Origin: Bryobacterales bacterium
GTDB lineage: Bacteria > Acidobacteriota > Terriglobia > Bryobacterales > UBA6623
Length of the DNA: 33,338 nt
Assembly: GCA_028819235.1 (NCBI GenBank)
Contig: JAPPMC010000281.1
Span: 1 to 33,338, forward strand
Reading direction: 5' to 3'
The position numbers and the translations under genes are program-made. Shown here piece after piece: positions 25,910 through 33,338 of the stretch (positions within the stretch are counted from its first letter, which is position 1; every line of letters starts with the position of its first letter). The notes beneath the pieces were generated by a model that had not been told where the DNA came from, did no database searches, and saw only the letters and a program-made list of their open reading frames with translations.

Positions 25910-28840
25910 CTAGAAATGATAACGCAGTCCCAGTTGAAGGACTCTTCCTCCGCGAGAACCAATGATCTTGCCAGCGTTTGCATTGCGGGCATGACTGGGT
26001 CCAATTTCGGTGTCCGGATCGTTCCAGTTCCCTTGATTAATGAAATTGAAGCTCTGCAGCAAGAGCTCCACGCTCTGGTCTTGGGAAATCACTACTCGTT
26101 TGGTGATTGCGATGTCGTGATTGCTGTAGTTCGGATTCCGCAGAGTAGGGTGAGTCCTCGATACGTCACCGAGGGTGAAGTCTGCCGGATCCACGAAGGC
26201 TTCGGGGTTGAACCACCCTTCCGGACCGGGGTTGGGCACATGCGGATCCACACCCGCAACACTATCCACACGCAGATACGGGACAACCCCTCCAGTGTTG
26301 TTGAAGAGAGGCTCTAGCGCGATCGGATCGCCGCTTAGCCAAGAGGTGAACCCGCTAACGGACCAGTCCGAGACGAACTTCGCCAAGAAGCCGCGGCGTG
26401 CAAGAATGGCCTTTCCTGGCCCGATCGGCAACTCGTACGTATACGAAAGAGAAAGGCGTTGTGGGCGGAATCCTCGAGAGAGCCCCCAAGCAGTTCGGCG
26501 GTTGCTCCGGTCCTGTATTCCCGAGCCCGAATAATCATCCCACCGCTTTCGATAGGAGTATTCGAAGTCGAAGGTAAGACCGTCCCGCGTGCGATTCTGG
26601 ATGTTGATCCTGCCTTCGTCGTAGCGATACTTCCCACCCGGGTACTGATAGTTCGTACGGATCTCCTGCACGTGCGGGAAGGGTCGGAGGGACCGCCGGA
26701 ACGATTCGTCGTAGAGTCGGTCCCGGTAGGTCAGCGCCGTGATGGGAATCGCGTTGATGCCGACCAGATGTCCGCCCATCAACAGATCCTTGCCTCGGAT
26801 CGTGCGCCCCCGAGCCCGGACAGTCAGGCCCCGCGCGATCATGTGCTGAACCTCGAGACTGGCTTGGTTGTACGTAGGCTGCGCATCCGTTCTCGGAATC
26901 ATGTCCACATCGGTGTTGTTCGCGAAATCGCCACGCAAGTCCGGCAGGCGGCGAGCCAGTGCCGGAAAGCCGTCGTCCAGCTTGACCGCAGGAAGCAGCT
27001 GCCGGTTCGGGGAGATTGGGGACCGCCGCCCCGAGAATCCCTGCGTGCCGAACGGCCCCGTCCGCAGACCCACAGCGCTGTACGTTCGGTACAGGGTCCC
27101 GCGAACAACGGTGTTCCGGACCTCCGTCGGGCTCCAAGAGACGGCGAGCCGCGGCTCGAGCCGCGCCCGGTAAGGCTGAAACGCTCTGTCAACACCGTCG
27201 CGACCGGCGAAGACCAGTGCTCCGCTGGACCCTGTGGCTGGGTTCCGTGCTGCCAGATCGAACGTGGACTGCCGGTCGAACTTCTCAAAACGCGGGCTGT
27301 CTGCGACCAAGCCGACCCGCATCGACATCGTTAGACTCGGACTCACCCGCCACTGGTCTGACACCGAATTCTCGAAACCACTTCGACGCAGATAGGCGGG
27401 ATGCGGCTGGTCGGTCGCCTCGGCGTTCCACGCTTGGCCCAGTAGGAAAGTCGCGAAACCGTCGCCGGTGTTGGTGACCCCCGGCAAGCCGGTGATACGG
27501 TTACTGAACGAGTAGGCCCCCGACGGCGCGTCCAGTTCGAGCGTATTCCAATGGACCAGCACAGTGTCGCTCGAGACAGTCCAAGTGTGGTCTCCCCTGC
27601 GTACAACCAGAGAGTTCTCGACCCTGTACTCCGCCAAGCCGTTCTTCAGGTAGGACTTGGATGAAGACCCCATCCCAAGGTAGCCCTTGAAGCGGAAAGT
27701 CGGGAAGACCGAACCGCTGATCCCCGCCAATCCCATTGCTTCGGGAAAGTTCTCGGCCTTGGCCAGCGATAGCGTGTCCACCATCTGGACGTTCGCTCGG
27801 AAGCGGCCATTGTAGGTGAGGCTCGGAGTGGCGTTCACCGTGTCTGAGATCGAGATCGTCCTAGTCCTAAACACACGGTCCGGCCGCCCCGGATTGGCGA
27901 CTGTCGGGAGCAGGTCCGGAGTGTCCGAGAAGCCGTTGGAAGCGCCGGCAGAAACATCGATTTTCTGGGTGTTCCCAAGATTGTGATCCAGCCGGAGGAT
28001 GAAGCCGTCGGGCGTGTTTCGTTCGGACGGGTTGGTCCAATAGTTGTTCCGAAGGAATGGGCCCACGCTGGTGTTCGGTTGCGGGTATTCTCTGATGGCT
28101 GATCGGGCGACCCTATCCAGGGCGGTCGCAGGAATCCGATTGCTGGGGAACGGATCACGGACGTACTCAAGGTTCGACCGGCCGACCCCCCTAGACGGTT
28201 CGTAAGTGGGATTCCGCTTGGTCGATCCCGGATCGTAAATGGTCAGCGGCTTTCCGGCGCGGTTGACAAGATCCGAGAAATCGGCGAACCGCTGCTGCGC
28301 CGTGGGCATCGAGTACAAATACGACCGGCCGACCCGCTCGCGAGTTCCCTCGTAAGAGAAGGTGAAGTAGGAGGAGCCACGGCCGTTGTACAACCGCGGT
28401 ACCATCACCGGGCCGTTGACGGTGAATCCGAACTGGTTCCGACGGCGAAGATTGCGGTCTCCACCCCTCTGCACCACCTCGTGCGGAACGGCATCCAGAA
28501 TGTCGTTGCGAAAGTACTCGAACACCCTCCCGTGCCAAGAATGCGTTCGACTACCCCTCAAGGCCGGGGCCGCCCGGTCCGATTGCTGGCCAGCACGTAG
28601 GTTCTCTTCGGAGGTGATCCGTCGGAAAGCTTGGATGGCCCGCTGGACCGGGACAAGTTCCGGTCGGTCGGCGCGACGCACCTCGGCCTCCGAACCGACA
28701 CCGGACTGATGGCCCTTCGAAGCTACGGGACTCTGCGCCAATCCCGCCGCGGTAAAGGCAAGCAGCGCGAAGATTCCGTGGGGGTTCACGAAGACGCGTA
28801 CTACCTCCACGACATCAGTGTAACCATGCATCCGACTCAT
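25910..28840 (-). CDS. Oar-like TonB-dependent outer-membrane receptor with reduced N-terminal plug
   Basis: A 976-residue outer-membrane barrel. A signal peptide (GIFALLAFTAAGLAQS) is followed by a remnant of the plug end: VQRAIQAFRRITSEENLRAG, then WHGRVFEYFRNDILDA, which matches the usual FHGSLFEFLRNDALDA junction of acidobacterial Oar-type receptors. The barrel follows (VNGPVMVPRLYNGRGSSYF; YEGTRERVG; FLRNNYWTNPSERN; many alternating strands) and ends with an aromatic residue, LQLGLRYHF, as the BAM insertion signal. Relatives usually carry a carboxypeptidase-regulatory-like beta-sandwich and a full plug before this point and are longer. Both are missing or degenerate here, and no TonB box is evident. 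It may be a plugless pore or have lost TonB dependence. It is the first gene of an operon with the VWFA gene. The substrate is unknown; oligosaccharides are plausible from the context. Confidence 0.82.
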   Translation of the reverse strand: MSRMHGYTDVVEVVRVFVNPHGIFALLAFTAAGLAQSPVASKGHQSGVGSEAEVRRADRPELVPVQRAIQAFRRITSEENLRAGQQSDRAAPALRGSRTHSWHGRVFEYFRNDILDAVPHEVVQRGGDRNLRRRNQFGFTVNGPVMVPRLYNGRGSSYFTFSYEGTRERVGRSYLYSMPTAQQRFADFSDLVNRAGKPLTIYDPGSTKRNPTYEPSRGVGRSNLEYVRDPFPSNRIPATALDRVARSAIREYPQPNTSVGPFLRNNYWTNPSERNTPDGFILRLDHNLGNTQKIDVSAGASNGFSDTPDLLPTVANPGRPDRVFRTRTISISDTVNATPSLTYNGRFRANVQMVDTLSLAKAENFPEAMGLAGISGSVFPTFRFKGYLGMGSSSKSYLKNGLAEYRVENSLVVRRGDHTWTVSSDTVLVHWNTLELDAPSGAYSFSNRITGLPGVTNTGDGFATFLLGQAWNAEATDQPHPAYLRRSGFENSVSDQWRVSPSLTMSMRVGLVADSPRFEKFDRQSTFDLAARNPATGSSGALVFAGRDGVDRAFQPYRARLEPRLAVSWSPTEVRNTVVRGTLYRTYSAVGLRTGPFGTQGFSGRRSPISPNRQLLPAVKLDDGFPALARRLPDLRGDFANNTDVDMIPRTDAQPTYNQASLEVQHMIARGLTVRARGRTIRGKDLLMGGHLVGINAIPITALTYRDRLYDESFRRSLRPFPHVQEIRTNYQYPGGKYRYDEGRINIQNRTRDGLTFDFEYSYRKRWDDYSGSGIQDRSNRRTAWGLSRGFRPQRLSLSYTYELPIGPGKAILARRGFLAKFVSDWSVSGFTSWLSGDPIALEPLFNNTGGVVPYLRVDSVAGVDPHVPNPGPEGWFNPEAFVDPADFTLGDVSRTHPTLRNPNYSNHDIAITKRVVISQDQSVELLLQSFNFINQGNWNDPDTEIGPSHARNANAGKIIGSRGGRVLQLGLRYHF

Positions 28841-29296
28841 GCCGATCCATCAAGGCGCTCTAGGATCGACGGGCAAGTGCGGGACTCTAGGGGAATTCGC
28901 AGTCGGGGTATGCCGCGTCGCGCCGGTCAGGGCCTCAGCCAAGAGGGGATCCTTAAGGATACAGACGCTGACGTGGAAGTGCTGATGGGTGTCACGCCAG
29001 GAACGCGACCGTCGGGCGGAGCACTGGCATGGTTGGTTTTTCAAGCACTCTGTGACGGCCGCGCAGTCGAGAGTGCGGAAGGGCGGTCCGCCGCTATTGG
29101 ATGAGAGTTTGGTCGCCTTCGCGGGTGGACCATCGGACACAGCCACCATCCCGTCTGTTGTCAGGGCGGTCAATGCGCCGCAATCATTCCGGAACGTTGT
29201 GCACCCACCAGCGCTGACCGTCATTTGCTGCCTGCCCCGTGCTGCGTCTCTCGGCTGACTGCCGGCACGGGGACACTCGGTACAATCGATGCCGCC
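28841..29296. promoter_or_regulatory. Divergent intergenic region, receptor / SelA-like enzyme
   Basis: The start regions of a minus-strand and a plus-strand gene face each other here, so promoters for both must lie within it or very near. No clear -10/-35 pair or operator is visible, and open frames crossing it look like shadows. Nothing else was recognised. Confidence 0.35.
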
Positions 29297-30508
29297 ATGA
29301 GACGTATTGGAGCGGGTTCCCGGCGCAGTTGGCTCAAGGGGGTCGGTCTCGGTTCCCTCTTGGGGGGCTTGCCCGCCGCCAAGCCAGCAAGTCGGGCCCA
29401 GAGCGTTTACGACCAACTCGGGGTCAGACCTCTGATCAACTTTCGTGGCACGCACACCACCATCGGGGCCTCGAAGCAGTGGCCGGAGCTCTTTGAGGCT
29501 CAGGCCGAGGCCGCCCGCGAATATGTCGTTCTGGAGGAACTCCAAGAAGCGATCGGGAATCGGCTCGCGGACCTGACGGGAGCTGAGGCCGCCATGGTCT
29601 CGACGGGTGCCGCCGGCTCCATAGCCATCGGCACCTACGCCTGCATTGCAGGTGATGATCCCGCCAAGATCAGGCGCCTGCCCGACCTAGTCGGCATGAA
29701 GGACGAGGTGATCATCCAAAAGGTCCACCGCATCTCCTACGACCATGCCGTACGCGGTGCGGGCACGAAGGTCGTGGAGGTCGAGACTCTCGAGCAGCTT
29801 GAGAGGGCCATCGGGCCGCAGACCGCGATGATGTACTTCCTCCCGGGGAACACGAACGACCGAAGTTGGGGCAAGGATTGGATCCGCCTCGATAAGACCC
29901 TCCAAGTCACCAAACCCGCAGGTGTGCCTGTGCTGGCGGATTGCGCCAACATCCTTCCGCCATGGAAGAACATCCCCGAACTGGCACGATCCGGGGTCGA
30001 TCTGATGGCGATCTCAGGAGGAAAGCATGTACGCGGGCCGCAGTGCTCGGGAATCCTTGCGGGCCGCAAGGACCTCGTCCGGGCCGCCTGGTTGAACTCC
30101 AATCCGCACTCCGACTCTAATGGTCGCCCGATGAAGGTCGGCAGGGAAGAGATGGTGGCGCTCTGGCTGGCTTGTGAGAAGTACGCAGCTCTGGACTTTA
30201 GGCAGATTGACAGGCGAAGCGAGTCCCAAGCGCGAAAGTTGGCTGCGGGAATCCGCAAGATCCGCGGCCTGAGGACATCACGACCGCCTTTTGAGCGTAT
30301 GCGAAGAGTCCACCGGGTCAACGTGCACTGGGACGAGGCGGCTTTGGGGATCACCGCTCGGGAAGCGGAGAGGCAGCTCATGGAAGGAGAACCCCGCATC
30401 GCTGTAGGCAGGCCGGCGGATGGAGGAGTCCAGTTCACGGTGTTTATGAACGAGCCTGGAGATGAGGAGATCGCGATCCGTCAAATGCGGCGGGTCTTCG
30501 CCGTCTGA
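29297..30508 (+). CDS. SelA-like PLP-dependent enzyme with Tat-type signal
   Basis: A 403-residue fold-type I PLP enzyme resembling L-seryl-tRNA(Sec) selenium transferase and related lyases/aminotransferases. The Schiff-base lysine is most likely Lys243 in SGGKHVRGPQCSG. The phosphate-cup region is near TGAAGSIAIGTYAC, and the cofactor-ring Asp is near VLADCANILPP. It starts at the ATG at 29297, giving GSRRSWLKGVGLGSLLGGLPAA, a twin-arginine-like signal (SRRxWLK in place of SRRxFLK). It would therefore be exported folded with its cofactor, unlike true SelA. No selC, selB or selD is in the window, so selenocysteine synthesis is unlikely. Amino-sugar acid or amino acid lyase activity is one possibility. 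The ribosome site is weak. Confidence 0.78.
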   Translation: MRRIGAGSRRSWLKGVGLGSLLGGLPAAKPASRAQSVYDQLGVRPLINFRGTHTTIGASKQWPELFEAQAEAAREYVVLEELQEAIGNRLADLTGAEAAMVSTGAAGSIAIGTYACIAGDDPAKIRRLPDLVGMKDEVIIQKVHRISYDHAVRGAGTKVVEVETLEQLERAIGPQTAMMYFLPGNTNDRSWGKDWIRLDKTLQVTKPAGVPVLADCANILPPWKNIPELARSGVDLMAISGGKHVRGPQCSGILAGRKDLVRAAWLNSNPHSDSNGRPMKVGREEMVALWLACEKYAALDFRQIDRRSESQARKLAAGIRKIRGLRTSRPPFERMRRVHRVNVHWDEAALGITAREAERQLMEGEPRIAVGRPADGGVQFTVFMNEPGDEEIAIRQMRRVFAV

Positions 30509-31339
30509 GGCGGGCAGGGAAAGGTGTCCTGCGGGAGTGGCCCGTTTCTCTCCAGTGCGTACCACGGGATTTTGCGACCAATTCGCTGATCCGGTTCGCA
30601 ACGATGGCGTCTTCGCCGGGCTGGAAGATCCGCATTGAGATTCGCAACTGGCCGGCCCCGGTCCGCGCCACAGCCACGTGAGGGTCGCCGCTCGTGAGCC
30701 CCACGGTTGCGACATTGGCCTGCAGCCCTAGATCGCTCCAGCGAAGCTCATAATCATCCGGGGCAGGTGGTCGAAGGTGCCAGCAGCATCCGGATCTCGT
30801 GCCGCCCAAGTGCCCGACAGCCAGCATGATCCGGCTGCCGTCAAGGGTGACACACTGTTCGCGGCGATCGATCTCCCGCCTCGCTCTGGCGCGAGAGTGC
30901 CGCCGACAACCATCCTACGCAGCTGGAGTGCCTGCCGCGCAGTCCAAGGCATTGCGGTGGCCGGTGGGCAACGGAAGACCACGCTTGGCCAATGGGCCTG
31001 CCAGTGGCAAGTCTGGGCCGCTGGCCGAGATCCGCGACAGCACATGCAAGCCTGTCTCAGGAACTGTGATCCACCACGTTTTCGAATTCCTGCCGGTCCG
31101 GAACGGCATACAGCACATCCAGTAGGGCGCGCGTCTTCTCAGCCTCCTATCCCTCGTGGGAAAAGTACACAGCCATCAGTATCGGCCAGGTGACCGGATT
31201 CGCCGCCAGCCACTCGATCGGCATGTGTCCCTAATTTCAAACCTACTGCCCGCAGAAGGCTCCAAGGCGCGCGACTGCTCACCCTCGGGCCAGTCCAGGT
31301 GGAGGTCTCGAACCCTGTTGGGACGCCCAGACGTGCACT
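30509..31339. other. Intergenic region with a possible unrecognised gene remnant
   Basis: No gene I can name. On the minus strand a frame at 30444-30910 reads like real protein in part (for example REQCVTLDGSRIMLAVGHLG, then DYELRWSDLGLQANVATVGL and RTGAGQLRISMRIFQPGED). It overlaps the 3' end of the SelA-like gene on the opposite strand, lacks a ribosome site and shows no known domain. It may be the eroded end of a lost gene. The rest of the region shows nothing. Confidence 0.3.
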
Positions 31340-31804
31340 TCAGTCCAGGTCGAGGTCCGGAAACACCTCGGCCAGGGACTTGGCGCCCAGCGCGGTCGTG
31401 AATCGGGCGTCCAGATCAGGCGGTGAGGCCTCTGCAATGCGACTGCGAACAGAACGTGACAGCCGACCGAAGCGATGCTCCAGCAGCTGCGACAACGTGC
31501 CCGCCATCCCTTGTGCCATCCCTTGCGCCATCCCTTGCGCCATCCCCTTCTCCAGCCCCAGAGCCACACCCTTGTCGATCAGTTCCTGCACGATCTGGCC
31601 CACCACTGCCTTACCCCTCCCCGGTTTGGCCCTCTCGGCCGCAGCCTGCAGCGTTTCCGGCCGAACTTTCCATACGCCCATAACATACACCACCACCTGC
31701 CTCTCGAAGTCCGACCCGTCCGGCAGTGCCGCCAGCACGTCCGGCAGTACGCGTTTGCGGTAGGGAAGCCAGTTGCCCGGCTCCCCCCGCGCAGTTCCGA
31801 GCAT
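31340..31804 (-). CDS. C-terminal part of Rpn-family PD-(D/E)XK nuclease/transposase, likely split by the group II intron
   Basis: The translation from about 31757 downward matches the C-terminal half of Rpn/YhgA-like recombination-promoting nucleases: GSDFERQVVVYVMGVWKVRPETL, AAERAKPGRGK, EELIDKG-type helix, a GMAQ-repeat linker, then a DUF4351-like tail (LLEHRFGRLSRSVRSRIAEA and LGAKSLAEVFPDLDLD). The catalytic nuclease domain, about 150 residues, is absent. The first 15 or so residues of the open frame (MLGTARGEPGNWLPY) come from intron RNA domains V-VI rather than from the gene. The true exon therefore starts near 31757, and the 5' exon should lie beyond the right edge, upstream of the intron. 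If the intron splices, the gene could still be functional. Confidence 0.65.
   Translation of the reverse strand: MLGTARGEPGNWLPYRKRVLPDVLAALPDGSDFERQVVVYVMGVWKVRPETLQAAAERAKPGRGKAVVGQIVQELIDKGVALGLEKGMAQGMAQGMAQGMAGTLSQLLEHRFGRLSRSVRSRIAEASPPDLDARFTTALGAKSLAEVFPDLDLD
31503..31550 (-). repeat. Four 12-bp tandem repeats in the Rpn linker
   Basis: Four successive copies of GCCATCCCTTGC or close variants (31503, 31515, 31527, 31539 on the plus strand) encode KGMAQGMAQGMAQGMA-type residues on the minus strand. Such Q/G/E-rich repeats before DUF4351 tails are common in this family and change length by slippage. Confidence 0.85.
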
Positions 31805-31825
31805 GCCCGCTAGGGCACTCGGCTC
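31793..31825 (-). ncRNA. Group II intron domain V candidate
   Basis: A 33-nt hairpin begins GAGCC, holding the AGC catalytic triad, with stem UGCCC/GGGCA capped by UAGC. It lies directly after the maturase stop and before a domain VI hairpin, as expected. The 3' strand reads GGAACU, so the triad does not pair perfectly, which may be a lineage variant or decay. Confidence 0.6.
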
Positions 31826-33334
31826 CTATCTTGAGTAACGGTATCCGTATCTGACGACAAATCGTTGCTCAGGCCATGGATGTCGGATGCGCGTACGCGG
31901 CCAGTACTGTGCGCAAAGTGCTCGCAGTCGTTCCCATTCAAAGCTGTCCTTCTGCGACCTCCGACGGAGGGTGCGCATCCACAGCCGTTCCAGGCAGTAG
32001 CGAAAACGGCACAGGTGAGGGTAGCTAGTTGGCACTGCGTAGTAGTTCATCCACCCGTCCAGCACCTGACCGAGCCACTGCCCGGTCTCCCGCTCGTCCT
32101 CATGCATGCTCCGTCTGAGCGCCTTCTTCAGCCCTCGCAGCTTGCGGCTCATCCGCTTCGCAATCGGCTTGCGTCCCAGTCCGAACGCTCCGCCCCTCGT
32201 GCGTCGGCAATAGTGCGTGAACCCGAGGAAGTCGAAGGTCTCCGGCTTGCCCTGACCGCGTCGTTTCCGGCGTACTGCCGCGAATCGTCCGAATTCGATC
32301 AGGCGCGTCTTGTCGGGATGCAGGTCCAACCCGTACCTAGCGAGCCTTGCTGTCGCGTCCCGCTGGAAGCGCACCGCATCGCTGCGGTACTGGAATCCGA
32401 GCACGAAATCATCGGCATAGCGCACGATGATCACGTCGCCCCGGGCCTCCTGCGGCCGCCATGTCCGATGCACCCACGCATCGAGCGAATAGTGAAGGTA
32501 TACGTTCGCGAGCAACGGTGACAGGACCGCCCCTTGTGGGGTACCCCGTCCCGTGTCGGACCACTGTCCCTCGTCCATGACTCCGGCGCGCAACCACTTC
32601 CCTATCAGCCTCAGCAACCGCCTGTCTCCGATCCGCCTCTGCAGAAGCTCGACTAGGCGGCCTCTCTCGATTCGGTCGAAGTACTTGCGCACATCCGCGT
32701 CCAGTATCCAATTGATCTTGCGCCTCTCGATCCCCACTGCCAGCGCGTCCAGCGCATCATGCGCTCCGCGCCCCGGTCGGAACCCGTAGCTGAACCCGAG
32801 GAATTCCGCCTCGTATATCGGCGTCAGGAGATTGTCGACAACGGCCTTCTGGAGGATCTTGTCCTCCAGCGCGGCCACTCCCAGCGGTCGCACGCCCCCG
32901 TCGGGCTTGGGTATGTTCACCCGTCGCGACGGGGTCGCCCGGTACGCTCCCGTGTGTACGCGTCGGTGCAGGTCCGACAGCCGTCCTTCCAGCCCCTCCC
33001 CGTACGTCTCCCACGTCACTCCGTCCACTCCCGGCGCCGACTCCGGGTTTAACCCGCAGTAGGCCGCCCTCAGCGCGTCCTCGGTGATGTGGTGCAGCAG
33101 CGCAGTTAGCTTCTCCTGCGGTTTCCTCCTTATGAATTGCCGTATCCGTTCCGCCGCCTGTGACAGGGTTTCCCGACTCTGCGTCCGGCCCCTGCTTTGG
33201 CCTCTCGGATTCCTCTCGATCCCGGCCCTTTCCTCCTGCGACTCCGCCGGAACTCGCGTCCCTTTGTTCGCCGCTCTCACAGGTGTCGGGTCGGAGGAGG
33301 CGCCCCGCAGGGCTGGCCTCCGTCCGCCGCTCAA
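31826..33334 (-). CDS. ltrA: Group II intron reverse transcriptase/maturase
   Basis: Up to 502 residues. The RT fingers and palm begin near AERIRQFIRRKPQEKL and APGVDGVTWETYGEGL, followed by VNIPKPDGGVRPLGVAALEDKILQ, FSYGFRPGRGAHDALDAL, GTPQGAVLSPLLANVYLHY and the catalytic YADD (about residues 306-309). A maturase (domain X) region follows around ETFDFLGFTHYC, with helices ending WPEQRFVVRYGYRYSR. There is no HNH endonuclease, so mobility would rely on replication forks or a nicking partner. The start is uncertain: a TTG at 33334 is the farthest in view, GTG codons lie downstream, and the gene could begin past the edge. It probably supports splicing and retrohoming of the intron that splits the Rpn gene. 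Confidence 0.9.
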   Translation of the reverse strand: MSGGRRPALRGASSDPTPVRAANKGTRVPAESQEERAGIERNPRGQSRGRTQSRETLSQAAERIRQFIRRKPQEKLTALLHHITEDALRAAYCGLNPESAPGVDGVTWETYGEGLEGRLSDLHRRVHTGAYRATPSRRVNIPKPDGGVRPLGVAALEDKILQKAVVDNLLTPIYEAEFLGFSYGFRPGRGAHDALDALAVGIERRKINWILDADVRKYFDRIERGRLVELLQRRIGDRRLLRLIGKWLRAGVMDEGQWSDTGRGTPQGAVLSPLLANVYLHYSLDAWVHRTWRPQEARGDVIIVRYADDFVLGFQYRSDAVRFQRDATARLARYGLDLHPDKTRLIEFGRFAAVRRKRRGQGKPETFDFLGFTHYCRRTRGGAFGLGRKPIAKRMSRKLRGLKKALRRSMHEDERETGQWLGQVLDGWMNYYAVPTSYPHLCRFRYCLERLWMRTLRRRSQKDSFEWERLRALCAQYWPRTRIRHPWPEQRFVVRYGYRYSR

Positions 33335-33338
33335 ACGG

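Larger units (their letters stand above)
31757..33338 (-). mobile_element. Group II intron, 3' part
   Basis: The element contains the RT/maturase gene in domain IV. Just downstream on the minus strand is a domain V candidate (31825 to 31793) starting GAGCCGAG and closing CTCGGAACT, then GCGCGGGGGG and a domain VI hairpin (GGGGGAGCC, loop, GGCTTCCCT) ending CTAC near 31757. This order and the GTGCGGGGGG-like spacer fit bacterial group II introns of this RT type. The pairing at the base of domain V is imperfect. The 5' end, domains I-III and the 5' splice site are outside the window. Confidence 0.75.

Noticed and set aside
28850..29545. A 231-codon minus-strand frame between receptor and SelA-like gene
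   Set aside because: It runs into the SelA-like coding region on the opposite strand and shows no domain, so it is treated as a shadow.
29297..30508. True selenocysteine synthase (selA)
   Set aside because: The export-type signal and the absence of other sel genes in the window argue against it; only the fold family is supported.

Overview
The window is a GC-rich chromosomal segment that most resembles an acidobacterial genome. The clues are an Oar-like TonB-dependent receptor coupled to an acidobacterial-type VWFA protein, a Tat-exported SelA-like PLP enzyme, formylglycine sulfatases, a YpdA-type flavoprotein, and very long NHL-repeat secreted proteins. The phylum call is an inference from gene content, because no rRNA or marker gene is present.

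Layout. Positions 1-4323 hold the wreck of a divergent gene pair: a decayed NHL-repeat secreted protein on the minus strand (clear from about 866 to 1876, possibly reaching back to about 50), and a decayed GAF/PAS histidine kinase-response regulator on the plus strand (2050-4323). Positions 4782-17412 hold the intact version in the same head-to-head arrangement. It consists of a giant secreted protein of about 3,170 residues (35 NHL repeats, three PPC-like domains, about nine copies of a 50-60-residue module I do not recognise, and six YWTD repeats), then a 751-base divergent intergenic region with an AT-rich island and a strong hairpin, then a 786-residue soluble protein. That last protein fuses GAF, PAS, HisKA, HATPase, receiver and OmpR-type winged helix in one chain. 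The simplest reading is duplication of a [giant beta-propeller protein / one-piece two-component regulator] unit, followed by decay of one copy.

Positions 17413-18624 have no gene I can support. From 18625 to 30508 there is a catabolic and cell-surface region: a Tat-exported N-sulfoglucosamine-sulfohydrolase-like sulfatase, an arylsulfatase with a lipoprotein-like signal, a YpdA-family flavoprotein reductase (minus strand), a secreted FG-GAP/VCBS propeller protein, a minus-strand two-gene operon (plug-poor TonB-type receptor, then VWFA protein, with a 3-nt gap), and the SelA-like PLP enzyme. Together they suggest processing of sulfated amino-sugar-containing polymers at the cell envelope, but that link is inferred from gene content.

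The right edge (31340-33338) is a group II intron encoding an RT/maturase without a visible endonuclease domain. It sits directly upstream of the C-terminal part of an Rpn-family nuclease/transposase gene, so the intron appears to split that gene, with the 5' exon outside the window.
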